A DNA stretch of 64,000 nucleotides from Papaver somniferum (taxonomy: Eukaryota > Streptophyta > Magnoliopsida > Ranunculales > Papaveraceae). A program made the position numbers and the translations under genes. Where the stretch lies: contig NC_039362.1 in NCBI RefSeq assembly GCF_003573695.1, positions 115,113,120 to 115,177,119 on the forward strand, read 5' to 3'. The notes beneath the pieces are model-generated. The model ran no database searches. It was not told the origin of the DNA and was given only the letters and a program-made list of their open reading frames with translations. Positions 12,226-24,155 of the stretch are shown piece by piece. Numbering within the stretch: position 1 is the first letter of the stretch; every line of letters begins with the position of its first letter.

Positions 12226-12647
12226 TTAACATTCATTCAATAATTATACATCTGTCTCAATAGACATGTTCAATTCATGAATCCTAGAGCATTCGTAAAT
12301 CATGCTCGACCCAGCAATACAAGGACTCATCATCCAATCAAGTCAATAAATGACTAATTAAATGGACGTCTGCCTTGCAGACTCCACAATCACGAGACAT
12401 CAATCATGTCACATGGGGGATATTAACTAGGATTTTGGTCTGGCGGCCTACGACACGTGTGTTCACCCAGGAATAGAATATGACTAAGTCATGAAGCGAT
12501 TCGAGGATTTAAAAAAGTAGTGAGTGGAAAATCAACCAAGTCTCTGCACGATGAGTAACTGGTTTTAACACGATTTCCCACTTTCCCACTCTTTCACTCC
12601 AGCAACCGTCGCACTTACTAGGATCAATGTGTCCACTATTTTTGCAA

Positions 12648-12655
12648 TATAAATA
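12648..12655 (+). promoter_or_regulatory. LTR TATA box (family C)
   Basis: TATAAATA lies 426 bp before the LTR end. It sets the plus orientation for this solo LTR. Transcription is inferred. Confidence 0.5.
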
Positions 12656-15159
12656 AGTCTCTGAACCCATGATTGAAACAACAACAAGAAAAGGAACAAG
12701 AACGCTCGTCTGAACAAAGAATTTTCATCACACAAGAATTCTCATGGTCTGAGCATTCACTCTCAAAATTCAATCAATCAGAACTTATTCATGCAGAATA
12801 CACAGCACATCCGCAATCCTTGATCATCATTGATCTTACACATTTCTCAGCTTCTTTCCTACAGATCGACCCATCCTCTCTTGTGACCGAATTGACTATG
12901 GAACGACCATTATCTTGGTTTAGGACGGAGTCCTACAGATTGATCTCTCGAACTCAAAGTACTCCCGTGCAGTGCATATGTTTGCAAAAGGTTAAAGAAA
13001 TTTGGTCGGTCGAGAGTATCCTCTGTACGGTCGTCTCTCCACTTTCCTAAAAAACCAGCAAATCGTTTTCTCCCATCAACAGGGATCAAGAAGCTTTTAG
13101 TAGTACCGTTGGTGGGAAACTAAATCGTATTGCTATTTTAGTTTTCGATTATTGATTTGATTGACTAACAATAAAGTTGAATCTTGATTGCAATAGTTTT
13201 ATTCTATGATTCTTCTCTTATAATATAAGGTCACTCGAACTAGATATCAAGGTTTAACTAGTTCGGATCTGATCTTTATTTATTAAATATCTAAAGATAT
13301 GACTTGTGATCATCCATTATTAATAGACTCCGTATGTGCATGATCGATTACAAGGGAACCAAGTTGTTTGTGCACGTAAATTGAAGACTGAATATTTAAA
13401 GACAAAAATATTTTCTGATTGGTATTCTGATCTTTGTAATTATACTTCGTGTACATCTTGATTGACTGGGATCCAACAAGTTTGTTTATCTTTTATAGAC
13501 TTTCATAACGTGTTGTATAGATCGGTTTGATCTACTATTTGGTGGTTCTTTTCAGAATTCGAATATGATAGATTGTGAACTAAAATTGATTATCCCTGAT
13601 AGTTTACATATCTTAGTTGATCTAAACCGACAGAAAGGAGTTTAGATTGATTAAATGGAAAAACCTTTGTAACTAAACATATATTTCTAGTTAGCTTGTT
13701 GATTTGTGAGATTGATAGAGCGGTTACCGAAAATAAATTAGTCGTTTACTGTTTCAGAATACGATCCAAAAGAGTTGAGTACTAGAAGTCTTCAAAGCGG
13801 CTGAAGCAACTTAAGATAGCGGATTATATCTTAGGATTCACCTGCGTAGACTAGATTGGTAGTAGGCATAGGGATATGAAGGTTGCGCTCTATTCGAGCT
13901 TTTCTTGAATGAAAAATCACTCAACTTAATGGTTGTTATACCAAAAACATAATGTTATTACCATCCTCAAATTTCAATTGCACCACAACTTTAAAGCAAT
14001 ACTACAGTGATATGTTCTCCCACTTAGTTAATACTTACTACTTTTTCATGATAGGTAAAACCTATATATTATAATCCACTTACCCCTACATAATGCTCCA
14101 AAAAGCCGTATGTCATAGCAGAATACTACTAAATAATCTCCCCCTTTTTTATCAAAAAGAATGGCAAAGGCGAAAAACATGGATCATAATGAATTAAAAT
14201 AAAAGAGTTATCAAGACTAGAGAATACGTATCATCTTTTATTTAGACGATTTTACCAAGTAAAAGCGTCTTCGTCAAAGAGATATATAGGTACAAGCATC
14301 TCCTAAAATTCCAAAACCTCATTCTCCACGAAAATATGATAATTAAGCAGAAGTTCAGATCGAACTCTCCCTCAGTTGATGTAATTCCAAAAAGAACGAC
14401 ATGAGTGACCTTTCTCTAATCACAAGAGAAGGATTTTCTTTGGAAATTAACAATTTTACTCGCCAGTTACTAACAAAGTAGACCTGAATCCAATATTTTT
14501 CTCTCTTCTCGCCATTTATGAACAAAGAAGTTAAAAATAACGATCTTAATGTTAGAGGCACCAAGATACATTATTTTGTGAGAAAATAATCATCGACAAA
14601 AATTATTCTCTAGGCCAGTTACAAACAAAGAGGATAATTTATGCGATATGACTCAACATAAGAATTATATCTTCCTTAACCATGTGCGGATGTAAAGATT
14701 AACGTTCCCAAACCTATTCCCCCGCAATTATGCATTCAAAGATAAAAGCCGATTATTAGAGAACATCTTACAGAGTCCATTCAATATATTCACAAAAGTT
14801 TAATGTGGGAAGATAAATGTTGCAATTCCCAAAATAGTTTACTCCTCTTTTATCCAGTGACAAACACAAAGAGTTAAGAGCTTAACCTATGAGAACATAT
14901 GAGATATCATTCTAATCATCAAAAATATCATAGCAAAGACCAAATCTCATAGAATAAGCAATACATATATATAATCAATAAAGATCAGATATTGCCAGTC
15001 ATATCCAAGATAAAACTTAACTAAATAAATTTTAATTATTGCAAGATGGTAGTATTTGGAATAGCTAATGCAAACACATATAAACATTACTCCAAAAACT
15101 AGTGTTCCTCCTTAAAATAATAAGAATAAAATTCCGACAAGGAGTTAACTAGTGAAAAT

Positions 15160-15534
15160 ATTCTTAAAGAATTATTCATCATTACCGAACTTGTTGTCAA
15201 CAGCCTTTATTTGAACATAGAGTTTATTAATAAGTGTGTTCACTCCCTCAAACCTAAGTTGTTGTTTGACAAGTACTTCTTGAATTTGGGCGATTTTTAC
15301 ATAATATCTTTAAGTCCCTTCACTTGCATCTTAGTCTTCTTAAGTTCTTCAAGAAAGGTTGCAAACTGTTGTAGGTTTGAGAAATTTTCTCTAGGCTTCT
15401 TCATATTCTTCATTCTTCTTTTTAAATAATAAATCTTTATCCTTAGGGTAGTACTTCTCATCTTCCTTCATGCTTGTATCGACAGCCATAGGAATGCACG
15501 TCTCACTAGAAAAGATCTTGGTTGGAGGCTCCAT
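15160..15534 (-). pseudogene. Decayed accessory ORF of gag-only copia family
   Basis: From an ATG at 15534 the minus strand reads 48 charged codons (Glu and Lys rich) before a TAG. Further frame fragments with heptad-like Leu/Val spacing follow to about 15160. The upstream sequence (TGTCTTGTAAACAC-like) and the position ahead of the polypurine tracts match the accessory frame at 49564-49962 in the complete family-A element. I read the two as copies of the same small coiled-coil protein gene. Function is unknown; in SIRE-type copia elements an envelope-like ORF sits at this place, but I see no membrane segment. Confidence 0.4.
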
Positions 15535-16227
15535 AGTTATTACGAATATGAATTTGTGTTTACAAGACACATATAATTAGCACTCCACAATAAATATTTT
15601 GGAGAGTTCGAAAAATAGTGTGAGACTTAGAAAATGAAGGTTATAAAACCATATAGAGTTTCAGAACCAAAAGAATTCTTAAAGTTAAGGATTCTGTTTA
15701 TGAACTAGAACTCAAACTAAAAGGGCAAAATATCAATTTTAGCATTCCTCCAATTTTCTACAAGCGGAAGTCTTTTCAATACCATTACTTGAAAAATAGT
15801 AGCTTATGAAGAGTAATTGAGATAATTGTTTGTCTCAAGAGTATGAAAATTTTGTTTGATTCATAATAGAATTTAAGTTTAACATATCAATTTGTACGAT
15901 TAGAAATTTTTCTAATAGCATAAGTAACATATTAGATTGTCAAGTAAAGATTCCCATGGATTCTGTTCTCTTATGTTGCTTATGACTCAGATAGGCAGGG
16001 AGAATTTATGTTGAAAGCATAAGATTTGTTGATACCCATATCGAGTCATTACATTTTGGACTCTATTGTGATGTGGTAGCATCAAGTCTTAGACTTATCA
16101 AAGATGCATTGGGAATAGATTTTGACTTTCCAGTTCACAACCAGGTCAAAAACCATACACAATTTATATTCTGAACTTGTTTCAATAGAGCAAGGCTCAA
16201 CATGAAATATCGTTATTGTCTGTTTGA

Positions 16228-16560
16228 TTAGAGTATATAATTGGCAAAAATATTCATAAACTTAAGTCCCCATGAATATAGTTCGACCCAAAGCCCTTGT
16301 TGGACGCAGTTCTTATCTTTTTTGAGGGCACATGAGACAAGAACGCACATTTCAACACGATCAAGTTGTGTTGAGGTGAACATCAATGAGATCTCCACTA
16401 GAATCTTGCACGGGTTTGTCAACATCTATTTTCATTAATGGTTTAGATGTAGATATCTTATTTCTTTTAATTTTATCCTTTCTCTTAGAATCATCTAACC
16501 TTTTAGGAGAAGGATGAACAATTTTGACTTTTGGAAGAGTTAAAGAACATTTGTTAAAGG
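16228..16560 (-). pseudogene. gag C-terminal remnant
   Basis: On the minus strand a Lys/Ser-rich run ends in a segment around TGTTCACCTCAACACAAC. This segment is also found at 62323-62343, just after the gag of the element at 58198. The frame is broken by stops. It marks the region downstream of gag, where protease would be expected; none is recognisable. Confidence 0.4.
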
Positions 16561-16679
16561 ACTAGCCCTCTGCTGCAGTTTTTTTGACATACCTTACTTT
16601 CTGCTTGGACTTGAAGCACTACTTGAGTCTTCACCATATCACGTTCTTAATTTAAATGAGAGAGATCTGGTATTAAAAA

Positions 16680-17421
16680 TAACATGATAGTTGTCACCGG
16701 ATCTCTGAGTCGCCACCATATCACATTTTGTTTTTATTTTTGAAAACTTTATGTGTTTCTCTAAGTGATTTAGTGGGGCACTAATGTAACCTTGTTGTCA
16801 CCGTTAGGACAAACTAAAGTGATCGAGGTCAGGCCTCATTATTTTATTGTCTTTTATTTATTTAAACTAATTATTATTTATTTATATATTTAAAAAAAAA
16901 TGACACTTGAAATGGATAGCGATATGTGTGCGTTCTCCATGTCTTCGTCGCCTAAGCAAGCGTGGAATACAAAATCCATTAAACTATCATGTAATCTGCT
17001 GAAAAGAAACATGCGCTTGGATTAATAAAAAACCTAATCATGTTGTCGATTCTTAAAAATAACAATAATAGAAAACAGAAAAAAAAAATTGTTCAATAAA
17101 TAAATTGAGCATTGGGGATTTATATATACCTATTGAGTTGATACTAGAATTAGGATTAAGACCAATATCTCAATCCATTAGGATTCATCTTGGCATTCAC
17201 ATTCATATAGATATTTTGAGAAAAAACCAGTCACCTTAGTCAACATTCACAAAACATATATCTCCATATCCATCTTATTAATTTATTCACATGTGATTAT
17301 AGTTTGTTGATTGTGATATTGATGTACATTATGCGACTATTTGGTATGCTTGAGTGCAACCTCGTGTACGTCAATTGTATTCAAATCAGGGTAATTCCTC
17401 TCATAACCAATGAATAGGTAT
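16680..17421. other. AT-rich sequence without recognised feature
   Basis: This stretch holds A/T runs (16840-16905, 17040-17110) and a segment CTGAGTCGCCACC near 16707, similar to one seen in untranslated parts of several plant gypsy elements. I see no coding frame. It may be an insertion into the minus-strand copia remnant, since it does not match the other copies, but no TSD was found. Confidence 0.3.
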
Positions 17422-19555
17422 TGTTAGAGCACTGCTCGGTCGAACTCTCAAGCGTTGTTATATCAATCTTGTTTGTCAATGTTAATGATCAAAACTATAA
17501 GTCTTGATTTCTACTCTACTTATAGTGATGTCTCAGACTAGGATAGATTATGTAGTTGAGCATTAGACTTCACGGCGTTCATCAATTGAAGACGAAGAAC
17601 TACTAAGGAGAGCTTGTGGAACTTCATCAACAAAAGGTATGTAGAGACTAAAACTCATCTATCATTTGGAAAGTCTATTTCTACTCTATCTCCTATATTG
17701 AGACAAAAGTCGTATTACTATATAGTATTCGATTATACACATTTGAGATTTCGAGCCGAGATAAACTCGCTTACATATTTCTCGAAATATGTGTTGGTAA
17801 GCTTTCGCTTCAACCAAGTGATCGCAGTCGTATGCGTCAAAAATAATTCACTTTCTTACTCAACAAAATATAAATGATGTACAAGGTAAGGAAGAGTTCG
17901 TTTCCACAGAGAGGCAATTGTTGTTATAATAATTCTAGTTTCTTAGTAACCAATGAGGGGATTTTTGTTTTATCAAAATAAACAAAGCAATAAAGTAATA
18001 AAAATAGTTGAAAATAATCAATAAAGAGAGATATTGGTCAAGGAGTTCATCTTCTATCTTAAACAAGTGCTTGCATACATGATTAGAATTACAATTTAAT
18101 CTTTTTATCATCAAAATCCTAGAGTATCAAGAGAGAAAGATATTCCATTAATTTCCTAAGTTCATCAACACACACATTAGAGCTGCGTATGTGAATTCTA
18201 CCTAAAGAATAACCTAACACCTTGCGCTAATTAAGTTCAATTCCTATGAGCATTAAGTTTCAGAAATAGGCTAATCAATGCAATTTTCATACAATGCGCA
18301 TGACAATTCGGACAATGGTCAAACTCTACATATGATCACAAGAGTGTATCACTACAAACCTTGATCATATCATGCTACTTGTATTCGGGGTTATCACTTG
18401 ATGAAAAACCCTAAGTTAGCCATGGGCAAGGATGCAAGTTCAATTAATTGGCCACTTAACTAAACAAACATCTAAATCCTATCACAATACATCAATCATG
18501 TGATTAATAAAAACAGTAGAGATTTGAACGATAATCAAGAGAGAAAACTAATGCATTGATCAAGCACAAGTTGTAGATATATGACTACATCCTTAACCAA
18601 TAATATTAAATTACCTACTCATAGCTATGGAGTTCATCATAATCAATAATCAAATAAAGAAGATGAAATCAAAGCAAACCCTAGTAGCATAAACAAAGGC
18701 GGCTCTCTCCTTAGCTCCAAGAATAATACGTGATCCCCAAAGTTGTAGAAAACTTTCTCTTTTTGTAGCTTTTATACTTTCAAAACTAGGTCCAAATCTT
18801 TAAAAGTACACCAAGCCCATCAAACCCATGTAGAAAATAACTTAACTGGAAATTCGTGTCAAAATTGGCCGCCGGCTTGCTGTCGTCATCACCGGAATCC
18901 AGTCACAGTTGTCGGGATCCGGTCGCCGGACAATGTCTCCAGTCAGTCACCTGAGTCATTGGAAACTATCACCAGGAAAGTGTATACTTCCAGCTACTCA
19001 ACTCTACTTCTCTGCAGTTCATACATTCGCAAAAGTACCATCTATGCCAAATCCTATTCTTGCAGAAACATACCCAAAAGCGCGAACCGTAGCTTGTATA
19101 TCCAGCCGCCAACTCTTCCATCCGACTCATACCCCCTTCACGATTCAATGAAACTTTACAATCCACACTTTAACTTCCGAAATCCGACAACCGGGGTAGT
19201 ACCATCATCTCGCCATTTCTTCTCTGTTTTCGCACAGTTTCTGCATCTTCAAAACTCCCCCACAACACATCAGTTCCTGCCGCAGCAACCGTCTCTGCAT
19301 CTGTCCTGAAACACCACAAGCATTTCACTCTGCAGCTCTCCAACACCAAGTACACTGCCGCAACAATTCCATTTGTTCAATACATCCATTTCAAAGCCAT
19401 GGCACAACCCATTTACAACTTCTTGTTCACTGCAACATCTACATTTCTTGTTTGTTCAGCATATCACCAGTTCCAGCTCTAGTTTAATGCATATGTCACA
19501 CAGCTAATACAATCACCAGCTACAACAACACAACCACAATCCATCCAACCATTCT

Positions 19556-20026
19556 TGTAGTTGCAGGAAATCCTATACTACACCCCTCATATGATTTCAT
19601 TGTTAATCAACTCATTTTTAGGTTTACACTCTTAATTTTATTGATTAATCTTTGAATGTTCTTACAAGAAAAGATAAAGAAATCAAGAATGATCTCTGCT
19701 CTGAATTTTCTTTCTCCTATTTACTTGTTTCTTACTCAAAAAAGATCTCTCCCCTTCTTTACAACTCGAACGACTATTTATAAGGAAATACATAGTGGAT
19801 GACAGCTAATCTATCCTTTATTTTCGGATATGGTCTGCGACATTCTCGCAACCTTACAAATGTTAATTTCTCAAACTCTCTAATTTTCGCAGGACTATCA
19901 TACCTTTCTCGTGATCTTTGTTGACGTCATTTATTTTATCATTTCTGAAATTGTTCTGCGACGTTGTTGTGTTGTGTCATTGATAATTTCGCTGAAACAT
20001 TGTCATTGCGAGATTTTGATCCTACA
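19556..20026 (-). repeat. Tat 3' LTR
   Basis: Standard TG/CA ends. It differs from the 27087-27549 LTR at only a few positions, including an 8-bp indel near 19868, so the insertion is fairly recent. It contains TATTTATA at 19775-19782 (TATAAATA on the minus strand). Confidence 0.85.
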
Positions 20027-20045
20027 TCTTTCCTCTTCTCATATC
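20027..20045 (-). promoter_or_regulatory. Tat polypurine tract
   Basis: Directly inside the left LTR the minus strand is purine-rich (GAGAAGAGGAAAGA). This is the expected place for the plus-strand primer in an element read leftwards. Confidence 0.6.
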
Positions 20046-20227
20046 TTCTCTGCAAAGTAGAGAATGATGTGAGAAATGCCACAGCTGCTCATCTTTTCAT
20101 ATTCTGCATTTATCACGCGTATTCTTTCTTCCATTTATTTCTCGACACGTCTTTTGTAACCATTACTTTTAACCGCTTATATCTTTCCGTATTAATCGTG
20201 TTTATTTTCTCGAGGAGAAATTCCCTC

Positions 20228-20235
20228 TATATAAA
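20228..20235 (+). promoter_or_regulatory. TATA box of the antisense gene
   Basis: TATATAAA lies 173 bp before the ATG at 20408 on the plus strand. A CT-rich leader (about 20245-20400) follows, as in many plant 5' UTRs. It lies inside the element, outside the LTR, so the antisense gene seems to have its own promoter. Activity is inferred. Confidence 0.6.
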
Positions 20236-20407
20236 TTCCTTTTCACTCTCTTCTTCTTTCTTTTTATCTTCTCTGCAACTTCATCGTTCTTCTGCAAATT
20301 CCATTATTGCAACTTTTCTTCTTTCTTCTTCAATCTTTTTAAGTTCTTCTTCATTTTCATACTATTTCTTCTGCAAATCTTCATAGTTCATAATTTTCTT
20401 CGAAACA

Positions 20408-22669
20408 ATGTCCCTGCTATTATCTTCCATGGATTCATCAAGGTTAGTTTTCTTTTTTCTTCTTTATGAGTTTTGCTGAAATTGATCTTGTTTATTGCCT
20501 TATTTGATGTTGTTTATGTGATTCCTATACTCTTTTTATTTCAGCAAAAGCGCTTCCAACACTAGATTTACAGTTCAGAACCCTAACATTGCCAAGTCGC
20601 AGCATAAGGTTGTTGCGCATAAAAGAAAGTCTGCGAATGAGAAGGTAGTAAGAAACACTATCCTTTTATAATAACAATATTGTTGCCTCTGTTTCTTATC
20701 TGGATTGTAATTCGCAGGGTGATAAAGATGTTAATAAACCAATCAAGAAATCTCGCCACCTTAAAACTGTTCCAACTTCTGTTCCCTTCCACTTACTCAT
20801 CTCTTCTAAATCTTCTGCGACATCTTCGCAAGATAAACCTTTATCTCCAATTCGCGAAAAAGCTGCCTCAGACTTCATTTTTTCAGCTGACCTCTCAATG
20901 ATTGAAACTCCCCTTGTTGACCCTGCTGTGAATGAAACCTATTCTCTTCCCATTGAGAATGTTTCTCAACCTTCTATCTCTACCAGTTCTTTACCTAAGT
21001 CTCTTCCTCTTTCGAAAGAAACCGTGGAAGGGATAGATATTGCCTTCAAAGTTTTATTTGAAGTTCTGGATGATGTCAAGAAGTTTTCTATTGATCCTAT
21101 CAAGTCTAATGTTTATGAAATTCTGAGCAAGCATTTGGGTTCTGACAGAGCTGCTTCGCAGACAGCTTTGGAAAAAGAATGTAATGCTCTTCGTCTCGAA
21201 AATCAGAATCTTCAGAATGTTTTACTGGATCGTGATAATCTTCGCAAGAAGAATGATGAATTGAGAGGTATAATTTTCTTATCTGTGTCTTTAATTTGCC
21301 TTTTTAATGGTTTTATCCTTCCCATATTTAATTATCCTTGAAATCCCTCTTTCGCATGTTAAGCTTTAAACCAGAAACGAATAATGGAGAGATATCAATT
21401 TGAATCTGATGTTGAAGAAGCCCGTGTTGATAAAGAAATCTTGATGGATCAATATAACCAATTAGATAACCTCTATTCATATTCTCTTGATCATATAAAT
21501 AATCTTACCAATGAAAATACCCAATTAATTCAAAGACAAGATTTATTAAGTAATGAAGTATCTCGTCTTTCTTATTCTTTAACTAAAGCTAATTTAGGGA
21601 TGAAAATTTTATCAGATGAGAATAAAACCTTGTCCCAAGAGAAGAGAACTTATTTAAACAAGATGTCGATATCTTCGCAACAACTTAGTATTCTTCAAAA
21701 AGTATGTGATGACCAAGAGCAATCTCTTCGCTCTTTGAGAAATGAATTTAAAGAAGTAACAGAGTCATCTATCGCTGAAAGAGATACACTCATTCAAGGT
21801 AGAATAGCTTTAAGTGTAAAGGCGAATCAGCTTAAAGAACAATATTCCAAATTAGAAGAATCTTATTCTTCTCTTGCGAAGAAAATTCCTTTCTTATTTC
21901 TAAAGAGAAAAATCTTCAGTCTCGACTTAAAGGTTTAGTTGGAGATAAATTTGATGACGCAATGGACCGTTGGGAGAATAGTTGTTTGTCCTTGATTCAA
22001 CACCTTATTACGCAAAAGGAAGGTAGTCATAATAGTTTGACTGCCTTAATTATCTTTTCTTTGTCATATGTCTCTGAATTCCTTATCTTAATAAAATTTT
22101 GTATCCTATCTTTCGCAGAGTCTGAGAAGAATCTTCATTCTTCCATTTCTGTTTTGGAGGCTAAATATGCCAAAATTCGCAAAGAAAATGCATTGCTCGT
22201 CTCTACCCTTACTGGTTCTCGCGACCGAGAAGAAAAAAGACTTGATTATCTTGTTTATTTTAAGGATATTCAAGATAGGAATCATCAGAGAGCACTTCTT
22301 CGCCAAGTTCATCTCCGGGCTGAAGTCCTTGTAAATGACATTTTATTGTCCAACTCTCTTCCTCCTACATCAATTGATCTTTTAGAAGTAGATGATGATG
22401 AAGTTCCTCGTCCTGCTGATAGTGATTATGATTACGAAAGCAGTGCAGATGATAATTTCTCAGAAGATGAAGAAGAGGTTCCTTCTAAAGAAGCATCTGC
22501 TGGTGTTAATCAGAATGAGAAAGAAATTTCTCCTGAAGAAGTAATTGCTGGCGATAATCAAGATGCTAGTCAAGGCGAAGATCAAAACCGAAATGAAGGA
22601 GAGGCTTGCGAGAATAATGGCGAAGAATTTCTGTTATCTCCTGCTACTGAAATTAATACTGAAGCTTGA
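20408..22669 (+). CDS. Antisense five-exon coiled-coil protein of Tat element
   Basis: Exons 20408-20442, 20545-20644, 20718-21267, 21364-22022 and 22119-22669 are joined by four GT-AG introns of 102, 73, 96 and 96 bp. Phases agree at every junction. Predicted length is about 631 residues. The N-terminal part is Ser/Lys-rich and basic. Residues of about 190-480 are rich in Leu, Glu, Gln and Asn with heptad spacing, a long coiled coil. The last 120 residues are strongly acidic (Asp/Glu runs from about 22388). One base is missing near 21882-21885, in an A run, which shifts the frame inside exon 4; everything else is open. The gene runs opposite to pol and ends before the 158-bp repeats. Tat-clade elements are known to carry extra ORFs here, some antisense; function is unknown. 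I see no catalytic motif, zinc finger or membrane segment. Confidence 0.72.
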
Positions 22670-22925
22670 GCTTCTTATTAGCTTTGTCTTCTTGAACTGT
22701 CTTATTTTTATCACTTTTGCGAGTTACATTTTTCAACCAACTTTGGAGTCAACTTTCCTTTTATTTTGTTGATGAGAAAGATAATGCTTCTTGTGTATTG
22801 ATTCCCATACTTGCCTCTCATTATCTTTCTTGCAAAAAATAATCTGTTACGAATACTTATAAAATTTTGTTTATCATATGGTCTTATTTTGCCTTCCTAA
22901 TTAAAGGTCTTATTATGCCACCTCT
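22670..22925 (+). other. 3' flank of antisense gene
   Basis: AT-rich sequence after the TGA at 22667-22669. T-rich stretches and AATAATC near 22838 could serve as 3'-end signals. Nothing else is recognised. Confidence 0.3.
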
Positions 22926-23241
22926 TGTCATTGCGACAAAATCGCAGGACGTCCTTGCACTTTCATGCAAAAACCCATTGATCTTGCCTTAATTTTTCTT
23001 TTGTATTATGGCCTCTTCAGGAATGTTGCGACAATATGACAGGCCTAAATATTCTTGCGAAAATAAAGTCCCATGACATTGCCGTCTTGCGACGAAATCG
23101 CAGGACGTCTTCGCACTTTCATGCGAAAACCCATTGATCTCGTCTTATCCTTTTCTTTTGTATTATTGCCTCTTCAGGATTGTTGCACAAATATGACAAG
23201 CCTTAATATCCTTGCGAATAAAAAGCCTCATGACATTTGCG
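22926..23241. repeat. Two-copy 158-bp tandem repeat in Tat element
   Basis: Copies at 22926-23083 and 23084-23241 share AATCGCAGGACGTC, CTTTCATGC, AACCCATTGATCT and TTGTATTATxGCCTCTTCAGGA in the same order. Tandem repeats between pol and the 3' LTR are common in Tat/Ogre-type elements. A fragment of a third copy may start at 23229. Confidence 0.75.
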
Positions 23242-24155
23242 TCTTAAGACACTTATCAGCTCCCTAATGGAGGGTGCCGCCTTATCTCCCCCTGGTTGCC
23301 CCTTCAAGGAGGCGTACTTCTACCATACAAGGTTAGCTCCTCCCATCCAGTCTTAACAACAACCAGTTGTTTTCGCAGCCTCTTATCCCTTTTACCTATG
23401 GCTTATGGTTACGAGACTGCACCCTAAGTGGGGTTTTCTTCAGGCCGAGTGCAGTATAAGCCAAGACTTGTCAAGAATGGCAAGGTACGCTTCAAACGTC
23501 CCTGGCACTCTTGACTCAACCGTGTACCTCGGCGCCTTGATCAGATCTGCACTCCTTGGGAGAGTCCTTATTACCTTAGTCGCCCAACCCAAGTCATATG
23601 CTTAAGCTGAGAATCCAAGGTGCCTCTCCCGGATGGGCTTTATTGACCCCAAATCTCCATGACTCAGGTTCCGGTGGCGGTGTAGCCTTTCCCTGAGCCA
23701 TGTAACAGGTACCCCCTAATATGACGTACTTTAGGTCTTACATTTGCCTCTTGCGAAATTTTATTCGCGAACTAGGGTGTACGCCATAAAGGTTCGCCCC
23801 TTTCTTTTATGTCATTGTTCTGTGATTATCTCTGCGAAAATTTCGCACATCATGATCTTGTTTTGATATGAGTAATCTGCAATTATTCTTTCAAATCCAT
23901 AACTTCTCAAAGCTTCTTACGGATAATATTTTTTAAGTACAACCTGTTCCATGGTCTGTCTAATCTATGACCAACATCTCTTCCTTCTGGATCCATTAAT
24001 CTATAAGCTCCTGTTCCAACTATCTCCTTAATGATGTAAGGTCCATCCCATTTTTCGCTAATTTTCCACCATTTTCTCGATATATTGGTGTTTCTCGCAG
24101 AACTAAATCTCCTGGTTGAAATTCGCGTATTTTGACACGTTTATTATATTCTCGG
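23242..24155 (-). other. Untranslated region between pol and repeats (Tat)
   Basis: The part 23260-23720 is GC-richer than its surroundings and has no long frame on either strand. It may be a conserved structural region of the element. The part from about 23930 to 24155 still shows faint integrase C-terminal similarity on the minus strand. Confidence 0.45.

Larger units (their letters stand above)
10003..13081 (+). mobile_element. Family-C solo LTR (3.08 kb)
   Basis: Starts TGTTGATGGTGG at 10003 and ends CTCCCATCAACA at 13081, giving an inverted terminal match TGTTGATGG/CCATCAACA. Both flanks are GGGAT (9998-10002 and 13082-13086), an exact 5-bp TSD. Joining the flanks restores the B3 LTR reading, which confirms the insertion. 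The LTR contains GC-rich tandem units (10770-11290), a palindrome cluster (11940-12225) and a TATA box near the 3' side. The frame at 12673-13050 (125 codons) lies just downstream of the TATA box in presumed R/U5 sequence; I treat it as chance. LTR size suggests a large gypsy-type element, but no internal region is present to prove it. Confidence 0.8.
945..13885 (+). mobile_element. Outermost family-B LTR remnant (B3), split twice
   Basis: Three pieces read as one diverged family-B LTR: about 945-1124, 9828-10002 and 13082-13885. The first matches the LTR part upstream of the TATA box, as at about 2230-2400. The second matches the part just after it. The third matches the stretch starting GGGATCAAGAAGC, as at about 2553. 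The first two are separated by solo LTR B2, the last two by solo LTR C. Divergence from B1 and B2 is clearly higher, so this is the oldest layer of the left block. Both outer ends are blurred: the left end fades near 945, and the right end stops near 13885, next to a minus-strand copia remnant. Confidence 0.6.
13930..17421 (-). mobile_element. Minus-strand copia remnant, 3' part of internal region
   Basis: The plus strand at 13940-14190 is the reverse complement of the 3' internal sequence at 50930-51130 and 63800-63990, with inverted CTCCCCCTT polypurine tracts (for example at 14135-14150). Moving right, it holds a decayed accessory frame (15160-15534) and a gag-end remnant (16228-16560). 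The element continues beyond the nested solo LTR at 41719-43410, where the rest of gag is found, also inverted. No reverse transcriptase or integrase is visible in either piece. The 3' LTR is missing: sequence breaks near 13885-13930 against the B3 LTR. Confidence 0.6.

Noticed and set aside
12673..13050. 125-codon plus-strand frame
   Set aside because: It lies inside solo LTR C downstream of the LTR TATA box, shows no domain, and is best explained as chance in R/U5 sequence.
18909..19309. Overlapping frames of 80 and 116 codons, with counterparts at 37107-37794
   Set aside because: They lie in both Athila LTRs, differ in reading between the two copies and are C/A-rich with no protein similarity.
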